Source: Joostella atrarenae (GTDB lineage Bacteria; Bacteroidota; Bacteroidia; Flavobacteriales; Flavobacteriaceae). Taken from it: a DNA stretch of 64,000 bases. The position numbers and the translations under genes were made by a program. The stretch lies in contig NZ_JAETXX010000003.1 in NCBI RefSeq assembly GCF_021764745.1, forward strand, positions 124,001-188,000, read 5' to 3'. The notes below the pieces were generated by a model. It was given only the letters and a program-made list of their open reading frames with translations. It was not told where the DNA came from and did not search any database. Of this stretch, positions 44,640-52,916 are shown piece after piece; position 1 is the stretch's first letter, and every line of letters begins with the position of its first letter.

Positions 44640-45699
44640 TTTTTGTATAAGTGTTTTTATATTCAATATTCCAATTACCTTCTTCTAAATCATTTTCATT
44701 GACAAATTCGCCAATTCTGTTTTTTATGTCGGTAATTTTATAATTTGTGTAAATATTTAATAATTTATGATCTCTGTTTGCTTTATACACAATTCTTGCT
44801 ATAGTTTCTCTTGATGGATGTTTATGGTTTGATGTTCCTCCATTAGTTGAGATTAAATAATTACTTGATTTTATTAATGAGAGTAAATCTTGTGAGGTGT
44901 TGTTTAAGCTTCCGTGATGAGAAATTTTGACATAATCTACTTCCAATGGATTTTCTATTCCATGTCCTAATTGTTTTAATCTTTTAGTAATTATTTCAGC
45001 TCTAGAATCAGCTAAAAATAGAAGATTAACATCTGGGCAATTTAATATGAAAGCAATAGATGAAGAATTATATATATCGCTATTAAATGATGAGTGAGGT
45101 TTAAAGTCTATTTCACTTAATTCTTTTAACGATTTTGAATAATTTGCTATACTTGAAGATATATTAACTTCTAAATTTTCTTGTTTTAATAATGACTTTT
45201 CTTTTTCGTAAACCTCATAAAGCTTATCTTTTATCTCAACAGTTGGTGAAAGTATAGTAAATTCAAGTCCTTTTATATTTATAACATTATCAGCAATAGT
45301 AATTTCACGAATTTTTGAATTTGGTTTCTTTTTTTTAAATAAGACTTTTAGATTTTCAGCTTGACCAACACTTATTTGTGCTTTTTCATTTGATGTTTGA
45401 TTGAATTTAGTGTCAGGTTGGTTTATCCATATCTCATCAATTTCAATTTTATCGATTAAGCTGTTTTTGAAAAATCTGATTAACCCTCCAATGTGATCAG
45501 AATCTATATGAGTTAAAACTAGAAGATTAATTTTGCTTATTTCATTTAGTTTTTTTTTGAGAGAATATTCAAAAGTTTCTGCAGTTCCTCCATCAATCAG
45601 AATTATAAATTCCTCTTTATTTTTATCAAATGTCTTTATTAGAATTGAATCTCCATTGTACGCAGGAAGAATAGTAAGTTCAGTTTGATTTATTAACAT
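44629..45699 (-). CDS. ComEC-like metallo-beta-lactamase-fold hydrolase
   Basis: 356 residues. The metal motif is HIDSDHIGG at residues 64-72 (HxDxDH, the ComEC/Rec2 form); SHHGSLNNTSQDLL and a KHPSRET histidine near the end provide further ligands, and an ILNCPDVNLLFLADSRAE block matches the family. It has no ComEC membrane part. First gene of the four-gene minus-strand cassette; its stop overlaps the protease start. Likely a nuclease or hydrolase effector. Confidence 0.78.
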   Translation of the reverse strand: MLINQTELTILPAYNGDSILIKTFDKNKEEFIILIDGGTAETFEYSLKKKLNEISKINLLVLTHIDSDHIGGLIRFFKNSLIDKIEIDEIWINQPDTKFNQTSNEKAQISVGQAENLKVLFKKKKPNSKIREITIADNVINIKGLEFTILSPTVEIKDKLYEVYEKEKSLLKQENLEVNISSSIANYSKSLKELSEIDFKPHSSFNSDIYNSSSIAFILNCPDVNLLFLADSRAEIITKRLKQLGHGIENPLEVDYVKISHHGSLNNTSQDLLSLIKSSNYLISTNGGTSNHKHPSRETIARIVYKANRDHKLLNIYTNYKITDIKNRIGEFVNENDLEEGNWNIEYKNTYTKNDK

Positions 45700-45858
45700 T
45701 TATGATTGGATACTCAAATTAAAAATAAATAATTCTATGGTAACTTTTATTACCAATATCGCGTAAATATAATTTTTCTTTCTCACCATTCAAAGGTCTT
45801 CCTACGCTAAAACTTATCCAATTAAAAAATAGAATCAGTTTTGAACTAAAAAAACCAT
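45700..45858. other. Gap between the conflict cassette and the amidase region
   Basis: About 160 AT-rich bases; contains the promoter region for the minus-strand cassette. A palindrome-like TGGTAACTTTTATTACCA lies at 45738-45755 and could be an operator; its role is unknown. Confidence 0.4.
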
Positions 45859-45945
45859 TTAATCATTAAGTTTTTCAATCCAATCTAAAATAACATGTAG
45901 AACCTTTATCACTATAGTCATTAATTTGAAATAGAACTCCCTCAT
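45859..45945 (-). CDS. Small ORF (28 aa) coupled to the amidase gene
   Basis: Reads M-R-E-F-Y-F-K-L-M-T-I-V-I-K-V-L-H-V-I-L-D-W-I-E-K-L-N-D and stops at TAA. Its ATG overlaps the amidase stop in the sequence ATGA, the classic arrangement for coupled translation. The middle is an uninterrupted hydrophobic/amphipathic helix (about residues 8-22) with charged flanks, so it may sit in the membrane. Not in any family I can name. Being so short, it could be a chance ORF; the coupling and helix are the reasons to keep it. Confidence 0.4.
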   Translation of the reverse strand: MREFYFKLMTIVIKVLHVILDWIEKLND

Positions 45946-46595
45946 ATCCCCAAATATTTAGTAATAGATTGAAGTATAACCAAAGCAACAGCGCTTTGAG
46001 AATCTTCTTTAGATAAATATATAGCCTCATCAATTTGAGATAAAAACCCAAGTTCTAATAGAATACTTGCGTTATCACTAATGTTATCGCGTAGCACTTG
46101 AAAATTCCCTTTTTTCACACCTCTACTTTTAATACCAAGTATAGCGGTTAATCCATTCTGAATTGTAACGCCTAAATTTGTAGAGGCTTCTATTTGCACT
46201 TCGCTTTTAGGAAAAATATATATTTCTGTTCCTGAAGCTGCTCTATTTGTTGCATGATTGCAATGCAGCGAAATAAACACATCGGCTTTTAGTTTATTAG
46301 ATAATCGCACTCTATCTCCAAGTGCTATTAATGTGTCGGTATATCTAGTGAGGAATATTTGCAAAGGCTTGTTATATAGCGTATTGTTAAGCTCAACTAT
46401 TTTAGAAGCGACACCCATAGCAATATCTTTTTCCTTAACCCCATTTCTGGTTTTTGCTCCAGCATCTTTTCCTCCATGACCAGGATCTATCACTACAACA
46501 AGGTTTCTTGTTTTATTTTTGCCATTCTGAGCAGAAGGAAAGTTAAAAAATAATAGACAGAACAGTGAAATCGAAACTTGCTTTAAAGCATTCAT
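45942..46595 (-). CDS. N-acetylmuramoyl-L-alanine amidase (Amidase_3)
   Basis: Zinc hydrolase that cuts the amide between muramic acid and peptide. 217 residues with a signal peptide (1 to about 22, ending PSAQ). Motifs: VVIDPGHGGKDAGA with zinc His, the GVKEKDI Glu, SLHCNHATN with zinc His, and LLELGFLSQ with the catalytic Glu. Being secreted and next to the transfer genes (divergent), it may open the wall for the conjugation apparatus. Its stop overlaps the next small ORF. Confidence 0.88.
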   Translation of the reverse strand: MNALKQVSISLFCLLFFNFPSAQNGKNKTRNLVVVIDPGHGGKDAGAKTRNGVKEKDIAMGVASKIVELNNTLYNKPLQIFLTRYTDTLIALGDRVRLSNKLKADVFISLHCNHATNRAASGTEIYIFPKSEVQIEASTNLGVTIQNGLTAILGIKSRGVKKGNFQVLRDNISDNASILLELGFLSQIDEAIYLSKEDSQSAVALVILQSITKYLGI

Positions 46596-46794
46596 AACAA
46601 ATATTTTAGGTTACACAATATTCAACAATCCAATCACTTCCTTAATAATCTTCAAAAGTTTAACAACAACTAGCGTTAAAATTTAGAGATTCTTCTCCTC
46701 CATCTTCATTTCATAATAGATTTCATAAAAGTCTTAGCAGACGACGAAGTATGACGTACTGCATGGATACTAAATAATTTAAAATCTATTCATT
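46596..46794. other. Divergent control region of amidase and transfer operon
   Basis: About 200 bases between the amidase start (leftward) and traE (rightward). It includes an imperfect inverted repeat GCAG-ACG...CGT-A-CTGC at 46738-46763, a candidate operator for the transfer operon. Confidence 0.4.
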
Positions 46795-47082
46795 ATGAAA
46801 AAATCAATTTTTGTATTACTCGTATTTATGCTTACATCTGCATCAAGCTTTGCTCAAATTGGTGGTATTGAAGATTCTGTTAACGATGTTTCAGATACCA
46901 TTAGAACCATTTTCCCTATCATTTTAGGTGTCATATTCCTTATTGGATTCCTCTTTAATGCTGGACATTTCTTTGGTGAAAATGCAGACCTTAAAAAAGG
47001 GATTACTCGTGTTTTGGTCTTTGTATTAATTGCTGGCGCTGTAGTAGGCATCTTCACTTACTTAATAACCATCGTGGTGTAA
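46795..47082 (+). CDS. traE: TraE-like VirB2-type pilin protein of the conjugation apparatus
   Basis: 95 residues: signal peptide (1-20, ending SFA-Q), then a Gly-rich GGIEDSVNDVSDTIRTIFP segment and two membrane helices (about 37-55 and 68-92). The arrangement matches DUF4134/TraE of CTnDOT-type elements and VirB2/TrbC pilins. First gene of the plus-strand transfer operon. Confidence 0.75.
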   Translation: MKKSIFVLLVFMLTSASSFAQIGGIEDSVNDVSDTIRTIFPIILGVIFLIGFLFNAGHFFGENADLKKGITRVLVFVLIAGAVVGIFTYLITIVV

Positions 47083-47114
47083 TGCCCCGTTGATGGATTA
47101 ATTTGAAAAGCTGT

Positions 47115-47393
47115 ATGAAAAAGTACGAAATCTATAATAATATTAGAAAACGGGCAGTCATTTTTGGATTGCCCATCTCCCTATTTGCTTTAATGATGGT
47201 TTCTGTTTTGGCATCGCTATTAATCATCATTTTTTCTTTCAGCTTTGGGTTGATAATTGGCATACTCATTTTCAATGCAGCTTTATATGTAGCCATAACA
47301 CGAATATCAAACAATCCACAGCTTTTTCAAATAGCAAAAGCCTTCCCTAAAATTATAAGTAACAAAAGAAATTCCAACTTCAATTATGAATAA
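47115..47393 (+). CDS. traF: TraF-like VirB3-type inner-membrane protein
   Basis: 92 residues from the ATG at 47115 (a TTG at 47103 adds 4 residues). MKKYEIYNNIRKRAVIFGLP then two hydrophobic stretches (about 20-60) and the IARFSNNPQLFQ-like tail, with YNNIRKRA typical of the DUF4133/TraF family, which stabilises the VirB4 ATPase. It overlaps the traG start by 8 bases. Confidence 0.78.
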   Translation: MKKYEIYNNIRKRAVIFGLPISLFALMMVSVLASLLIIIFSFSFGLIIGILIFNAALYVAITRISNNPQLFQIAKAFPKIISNKRNSNFNYE

Positions 47394-49788
47394 GATTAAT
47401 ATCTCAGCATATCAACCTATTGTAGATATCCAAGACCATATCGTTTTTGCCAACAATGGCAATGTGGTTTTATGCTATGAAGGGATTTTACCAGAAATCT
47501 ATTCCTTGTCCGAAAAAGATTTTGAGGATATGCATGCTGCATGGTTTCAGGCTTTAAAATCTTTGCCCGTTGGAACTGTTGTTCATAAACAAAACATCTA
47601 CCTTAAAAAATCATATGATTCTAAAGCGCTTCCAAACTCTACATTTTTAGAAAAAGCCACCCACGATTATTTTAAAGGTCGTGAACACATCGAGCATAAA
47701 TGTTATCTATTCTTCATTTTAACTAAGAACAAAGCGCTTAACAATCCTAAATACGTTAATCCCTTTAGAAAAGCTTCAAAAGGCATTATACAAGAACTTG
47801 ATGATAACATTCAAAGCTTTGCAAACTCGGTAAACGATTCGGTTGCTTTTATAAATAACAGTAGAAAAATAGAATTTCTTCCATTAAAACCAGAAGCTAT
47901 TCAGCAATTAACGAATAGTTATTTCAATGGCTTCAATGAAGGGTTTGATACCGATATTTTATTGGAAAAGAAAAGCGTTAATATTGGCGAAAACTATTTT
48001 GATGCGCTTGCCATTAACAGCGAATTATGCTTTGGAGAAAGTGTACAAAGTAGCAAAACCAATGAGAAATTTACTTCCGACGATTTTGTGTTTCATCAAG
48101 GATTTATTGATGGTCTAGGACTTACACTTAATGAAAACCATATTGTTAACCAGGTACTTTATTTGGATGACAAACAAAAGTGGCGCAAGCTGCTAGATAA
48201 AAAAATAGAGGAACTTAATAAGAGTTCCAATTTTGGCTCACAGAATAAAGTGGTGCTAACTAAAATTCAGCATATCCTAGATCAAATCAATGCAGATGAC
48301 AATTCACGAATTATACGCGGTCATCTCAATATTGTCTACTGGTCGAAAGATGTTAAAGAGTTAGATAAAATAACTTCTAAAATAAAGACCGAATTTAAAG
48401 AATTGGATATCATCCCCTACTACCCAAGAAGCGAAGAACGCAAAAATTACATACTGAATAGTTACTGTTGCTTCTCTTCTAATTTCTCAAACAACGATTT
48501 ATACGTAACCGATTTAAAACATGCACTTTGCTTATTCATCAACAATACCAATTACAAATCGGATAAAACAGGCATCATCTTTAATGATAGAGAACATAAT
48601 ATTCCAGTATTAAAGGATGTTTGGGATGAGAAAAAGAAGCGCATCAAGGCGCGTAACTTTGCCATTTTTGCTCCAACAGGCGAAGGCAAATCATTCTTAG
48701 CCAATAACATCCTACGCCAATATTTTGAAAGTGGAGTGCGTCTAGTTATTATTGATTTGGGTGGTTCATATACCAAATTCGCCAAACTCTATCCTGAAAA
48801 ATACACCGTACTACGTTATGAAAGCGGAAAGAATTTAGGCATCAATCCTTTTTACATCAACACTAAAAAAGACCTTTCCCCAGAACGGTTAGAGGATTTA
48901 TCGGTATTTCTTTTCGAATTGTTTGCTTCAGATATGAAAGTAACCAAAGCACAATCTGTTTCAGTAAAAAAAATACTACGCCATTACTACGATAGCACTT
49001 CAGATAATCATTCGTTGGAAGGGTTTTATAATTTTATAGAAAGGAATCAGAACGACCTTCTGGACACCCTTAAAATCCATCCCGACTACTTTAATGTTAC
49101 GAGTTTCTTACATGTTATGTCTGAGTATGTTGGCGATGGTCTATATAGTTTTCTATTTGAAGTTAGTGAAGACCAGACTTATAAAATAGAAGACAAAAGA
49201 TTAATTGTTTTTGAACTAGACGAAGTGAAGGATAATAAGGAAATCTTATCCGTAATGTTGAAGTTGATTAAATCTGCCATCCAAAGGACCATTTGGAAAA
49301 ACAGAGCTGAAAAAGGCATCATATTATTCGATGAGTTTGCCAAACAGCTAAAATTTGAAAACGTATTGGAAAGTGTAGAATTCTACTATCAAGCCATCAG
49401 AAAACAAAATGGAGCTATTGGCATTATTCTACAATCCATTAATCAACTTCCTAATAATTCAACATCAGCAAGCATATTAGAAAATACCCAAGTTATTTAT
49501 AGTCTGAATAATGAAAAAGGTTATGACGAACTGGTTAAAAGACTCCATTTATCTAGCCATGATCTAAACCAATTAAAATCTATCAAAAACAATCTCTCCG
49601 GCGCCAGAAAGTACACCGAAATGTTTATTAAAATCGGAAAGGAAAGTAACATTTTCAGACTCGAAGTTCCGAAAGAGGTTTATGCTGCCTACCTAACAGA
49701 TGGACAAGAAAACGAGGACATTATGAAGTTCTATGAAACCCATCAGGATATGGAAAAAGCAATAATTCAATTCACATCTAAAACATAA
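47386..49788 (+). CDS. traG: TraG-family conjugation ATPase (VirB4-type)
   Basis: Energises pilus assembly at the inner membrane. 800 residues. Walker A FAPTGEGKSFLANN near residues 425-438, Walker B KGIILFDEFAKQL near 644-656, and a final ISLNNEKGYDELVKRLHLSS block. Length and motif order match TraG of Bacteroidota elements. No premature stop or frameshift within. It is followed by the interrupted traI. Confidence 0.94.
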   Translation: MNKINISAYQPIVDIQDHIVFANNGNVVLCYEGILPEIYSLSEKDFEDMHAAWFQALKSLPVGTVVHKQNIYLKKSYDSKALPNSTFLEKATHDYFKGREHIEHKCYLFFILTKNKALNNPKYVNPFRKASKGIIQELDDNIQSFANSVNDSVAFINNSRKIEFLPLKPEAIQQLTNSYFNGFNEGFDTDILLEKKSVNIGENYFDALAINSELCFGESVQSSKTNEKFTSDDFVFHQGFIDGLGLTLNENHIVNQVLYLDDKQKWRKLLDKKIEELNKSSNFGSQNKVVLTKIQHILDQINADDNSRIIRGHLNIVYWSKDVKELDKITSKIKTEFKELDIIPYYPRSEERKNYILNSYCCFSSNFSNNDLYVTDLKHALCLFINNTNYKSDKTGIIFNDREHNIPVLKDVWDEKKKRIKARNFAIFAPTGEGKSFLANNILRQYFESGVRLVIIDLGGSYTKFAKLYPEKYTVLRYESGKNLGINPFYINTKKDLSPERLEDLSVFLFELFASDMKVTKAQSVSVKKILRHYYDSTSDNHSLEGFYNFIERNQNDLLDTLKIHPDYFNVTSFLHVMSEYVGDGLYSFLFEVSEDQTYKIEDKRLIVFELDEVKDNKEILSVMLKLIKSAIQRTIWKNRAEKGIILFDEFAKQLKFENVLESVEFYYQAIRKQNGAIGIILQSINQLPNNSTSASILENTQVIYSLNNEKGYDELVKRLHLSSHDLNQLKSIKNNLSGARKYTEMFIKIGKESNIFRLEVPKEVYAAYLTDGQENEDIMKFYETHQDMEKAIIQFTSKT

Positions 49789-49792
49789 TATT

Positions 49793-50362
49793 ATGAAATC
49801 GAAAATTTTATTACTCGCAATCGCTTTACTGTTCTGCTTAAATACTAAAGCTCAGGGCATGCCCACTTATGACAACACCAATTTTATTAGTTTGATTAAA
49901 CAACTTGTAGAATCTGGTAAACAAACAGCTCAAATGATTAAGTCTGTTTAATTCTTAAAGGATGCTAAAGAATCCATTGAGAAAGTATCTAGCGTTGTAA
50001 GACAACTTAATGCGGTTAAAGAAATTGCTAAAAACAATAAGCGACTTATTCAGGTTATGCAAAATGAGTTAAAAGACATTTTAAACTCCCCCTACATAAA
50101 ACCAGACGAAATCACACGAGTTGCAGAATCGTTTGACGCCATAGTTCAAAACTCTTTAGAGACAGTGGATTTTATAGACGAAGTTCTATCCAGCGATTAT
50201 CTAAAAATGACGGATGCCGAACGTGCCGAAATTCTAAAACTAAAAGAATTAGAATCTAAACAAATGATTTCCAATATCACTACGAAAACGAAACGGTATA
50301 AGGATATTATTTCCTTCAGAAAAATGCAGGATAAAGTGAATAACAGAAAAACAAATTATTAG
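49793..50362 (+). pseudogene. traI: traI-like (VirB5-type) gene interrupted by an in-frame TAA
   Basis: The 52 codons from the ATG at 49793 encode a signal peptide (ending KA-Q) and MPTYDNTNFISLIKQLVESGKQTAQMIKSV, then TAA at 49949-49951; the same frame continues with FLKDAKESIEKVSSVV...and closes at 50362. Together they make a 189-residue DUF4141/TraI-like protein with a coiled C-terminal half. The stop needs only one base change from GAA (Glu), which would restore a continuous helix. Either the gene is inactive, the base is misread, or a downstream start (ATG at 50057) makes a short form. Confidence 0.8.
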
Positions 50363-50364
50363 AA

Positions 50365-51207
50365 ATGGCCGCAACCTTCATTTTAGGAATTGGACTAGAA
50401 TATATCGATACGGTTTTTCAAACCATACAGAACAGCAGTTTCTCGCAATATACTATTGCAGGAATGAAAACGCTTGCTGTATTATTTTTTCTAGTTAATA
50501 TTCTAAAAAAGTACAATGAAGGTATTGCTGCTAAAGATGGATATTCTTGGGGTTTAAGTCCTGGAGAACTCGCAAAGAATTTTGCGGTGGTGCTCTTAGT
50601 GATATTTTCAACGCAGGTACTTGGGTTTTTCGACGCCATATTGGTTGCTATTGAAGGACAATATCGAGGTACTGCTCCTGCTTTACTTCCACTGGAATTA
50701 CAGGACCTACCACTTGAAGAAGAAGTTGGCTTATTGGATGCTGCAAGCATGGCAATGACACTTCTTTATGAAGCTTTGATTACTCCGTTGTATGCATTCA
50801 AAATACTAGCTTTTATGCTAAGTACTTTTTTATGGATTCTTGACCTGTTTATCTATCCGTTGTTTTTAGCAGAACGCTTCTTCCTTCTTGAGATTATGCA
50901 AGCCTTTTTCCCTTTGGTAATAAGTCTAGCAGTATTTGAAAAATTTCGTTCGTTGGCATATACTTTTTTCAAACTCTATGCAGCTGTTTATATGTTAGTT
51001 CCCGCATTCTTTCTTGTCAATATATTTATTAACGCCATTTATACTGAAATAAATACCAATTTCTGGACCAACTTATTTGGATCTGATTTTGGCCAAGGTT
51101 TCTTTGCTCCTGTTGTTCAATTAGGTTCGGTTGGCTTTATCGTATTTCTAAAATTCAAATTATATAAACGCGCGACATCCTTTACACTTCGATTATTTAC
51201 TGCCTAA
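50365..51207 (+). CDS. traJ: TraJ-like VirB6/TrbL-type membrane protein
   Basis: 280 residues with about six hydrophobic segments (near 30-50, 65-85, 130-150, 165-190, 205-225 and 250-270), a typical channel component. MAATFILGIGLEYIDTVFQTIQNSSFSQYTIAGMKTLAVLFFLVNILKKYNEG at the start matches TraJ of the Bacteroidota elements. It begins 2 bases after the traI stop. Confidence 0.85.
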   Translation: MAATFILGIGLEYIDTVFQTIQNSSFSQYTIAGMKTLAVLFFLVNILKKYNEGIAAKDGYSWGLSPGELAKNFAVVLLVIFSTQVLGFFDAILVAIEGQYRGTAPALLPLELQDLPLEEEVGLLDAASMAMTLLYEALITPLYAFKILAFMLSTFLWILDLFIYPLFLAERFFLLEIMQAFFPLVISLAVFEKFRSLAYTFFKLYAAVYMLVPAFFLVNIFINAIYTEINTNFWTNLFGSDFGQGFFAPVVQLGSVGFIVFLKFKLYKRATSFTLRLFTA

Positions 51208-51227
51208 GTCAGATTAAAAATTAAAAT

Positions 51228-51845
51228 ATGAAAACTCCATATAAAAATATTTACACCGTCTTAATACTGAATCGATTTATCGTTTTATCAGTAGTTGTTT
51301 GCGCATTACTATCTAGTACTTTTTCTATTTGGATGGCTTTTAACACAAATAAAAATGCCATGAATAGTGCCTTTGCCATTAATACAGATGGAAGTATTAT
51401 TCCGCTGAAACTCGTTAGCCAAAAAGAAAATTTTAAAGTCGAAGCTTTGGCGCACTTAGATTTGTTTCACAACTACTTCTATAACGTCGATGCGAGCAAC
51501 TATGAAAAGAATCTAAAAAAGGCACTTTGGCTGGGTAATAGTTCTGTAGATAATCTATACCGCCAGAAAAAAGCAGATGGTGTTTATAATAGGTTATTAC
51601 AATATTCTTTAGTTCAAAAGGTACTGCATATCGATTCACAGATAACAGAAAATAAAGGCGCGTATAATTTCACTACTAAAACGGTATTTGAAATTAATAG
51701 AGGCACAATAATCGACACCTATGAATTGGCATCTACTGGAAACCTAATCATGGTTGACCGAAACTTCCCTAACAACCCACATGGCTTGTTAATTACCAAT
51801 TATTTCGAAAACACTTTAAAAAAATTGAACGATCAAAGCCCATAA
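51228..51845 (+). CDS. traK: TraK-like VirB8-type protein
   Basis: 205 residues: short cytoplasmic N-terminus, one membrane helix (about 13-33), then a periplasmic domain with KENFKVEALAHLDLFHNYFYNVDASNYEKNLKKALWLGNSSVDNLY, the recognised TraK/VirB8 pattern. Assembles between inner and outer parts of the channel. It follows traJ by 20 bases. Confidence 0.85.
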   Translation: MKTPYKNIYTVLILNRFIVLSVVVCALLSSTFSIWMAFNTNKNAMNSAFAINTDGSIIPLKLVSQKENFKVEALAHLDLFHNYFYNVDASNYEKNLKKALWLGNSSVDNLYRQKKADGVYNRLLQYSLVQKVLHIDSQITENKGAYNFTTKTVFEINRGTIIDTYELASTGNLIMVDRNFPNNPHGLLITNYFENTLKKLNDQSP

Positions 51846-51956
51846 AGGGCATTTAATACCATTCTTATGAAATGAGCCTAAACAATTTTTAGCATTACTC
51901 GAAATCTTTATTGGCGAATTACATCTGACAATTAAAAAACAATAAATAACAAGCAA
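51846..51956. other. Gap between traK and traM
   Basis: 111 bases with no ORF of note; other CTn elements may carry a small traL here, which is absent in this element or unrecognisable. Confidence 0.4.
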
Positions 51957-52886
51957 ATGAAAATTGAAAAAAACAAAATAGTATTTATAGCAGTATTGGC
52001 TATAGTTTTCATATTCCTAATTTCTTATTCCATGATATTAATGGGTGAAGATGACAAAGAAAATGACAACCTTAAACAGACCTTAATTCCAGATTTGGAA
52101 GAAAACCAAAAAGAGTACGACTCTAAATTAGATGCGCTTAACGATTTAAAAGAAGTCCGTGAAAACAATGCGCCTAGTATCTATGATGAAAAATTAATTG
52201 ATTCCTTAGGCTACTACGACCCAGAGTTGCCTGAGCGTGAAAGGAAACGTATCGTAGATAGTAATTATGAAGCAGGCAAAATTCAATACTCAGAAAAGAA
52301 CTATCTAAACTTCGGACAAAAGCATGTCGAACAAAAGACACTTGCAGAAATTGATTCTTCAGAAATAATCAGAGAACTTAAAATTCAAGCCAAAGAATTA
52401 GGTCTGGAACATCAACTGTTCTTTGCTTCTGCCCCAAAACCTAATGCGCTTAGTATTCTAGGTAATACGGACGCTAACATTTACGTGGTTGTTGATGGCA
52501 ACCAAATTGTAAAGGCAAAAACCAGATTGAGAATGAGACTTATTAAAGCAGCAACTATCAACGGCAAAATAATGCCTAAAAACATGCTAGTATTTGGCTT
52601 TATAAGCTTTCAGCCCAATCGCGCATTAATTGAAATTGAGAACATCAATCATCATCCCACAAAACTAAAAGCATTCGATTTACAAGATGGCAGTGAAGGC
52701 ATTTATGTAGAAAATAACTTTAGAGCTGAAGCGACCAATGAAGTTCTAGACGATATTTTTAGTGATATTAATATCCCAACAGTTCCACAAGTAGGCGGAA
52801 TAACAAAAGTACTTAAACGTAATAATCGAAATGTGAAGGTTACCGTTTTGAACAACTACAAATTAATTTTAAAACCCCGATTATAA
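51957..52886 (+). CDS. traM: TraM-like VirB10-type protein
   Basis: 309 residues: N-terminal membrane helix (about 11-30), an acidic proline-poor linker, a helical middle, and a C-terminal domain (GNTDANIYVVVDGNQIVKAKTRLRMRLIKAATINGKIMPKNMLVFGFISFQ) that resembles the VirB10/TraM periplasmic channel part. Ends LILKPRL. It keeps its full frame. Confidence 0.87.
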   Translation: MKIEKNKIVFIAVLAIVFIFLISYSMILMGEDDKENDNLKQTLIPDLEENQKEYDSKLDALNDLKEVRENNAPSIYDEKLIDSLGYYDPELPERERKRIVDSNYEAGKIQYSEKNYLNFGQKHVEQKTLAEIDSSEIIRELKIQAKELGLEHQLFFASAPKPNALSILGNTDANIYVVVDGNQIVKAKTRLRMRLIKAATINGKIMPKNMLVFGFISFQPNRALIEIENINHHPTKLKAFDLQDGSEGIYVENNFRAEATNEVLDDIFSDINIPTVPQVGGITKVLKRNNRNVKVTVLNNYKLILKPRL

Positions 52887-52916
52887 GTCCACATTGAAAT
52901 TTAAAAACATACTCTT

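Noticed and set aside
46725-46770. Short minus-strand frame before traE ending in an Ala-Val-Arg-His-Thr-Ser-Ser-Ser stretch
   Set aside because: It has no start codon with support and overlaps the control region; it is more likely non-coding DNA conserved as an operator.
49793-49951. Alternative genetic code or readthrough as the reason for the traI stop
   Set aside because: All other genes in the window use TAA, TAG and TGA as normal stops, and no recoding signal is visible, so mutation or sequence error is simpler.
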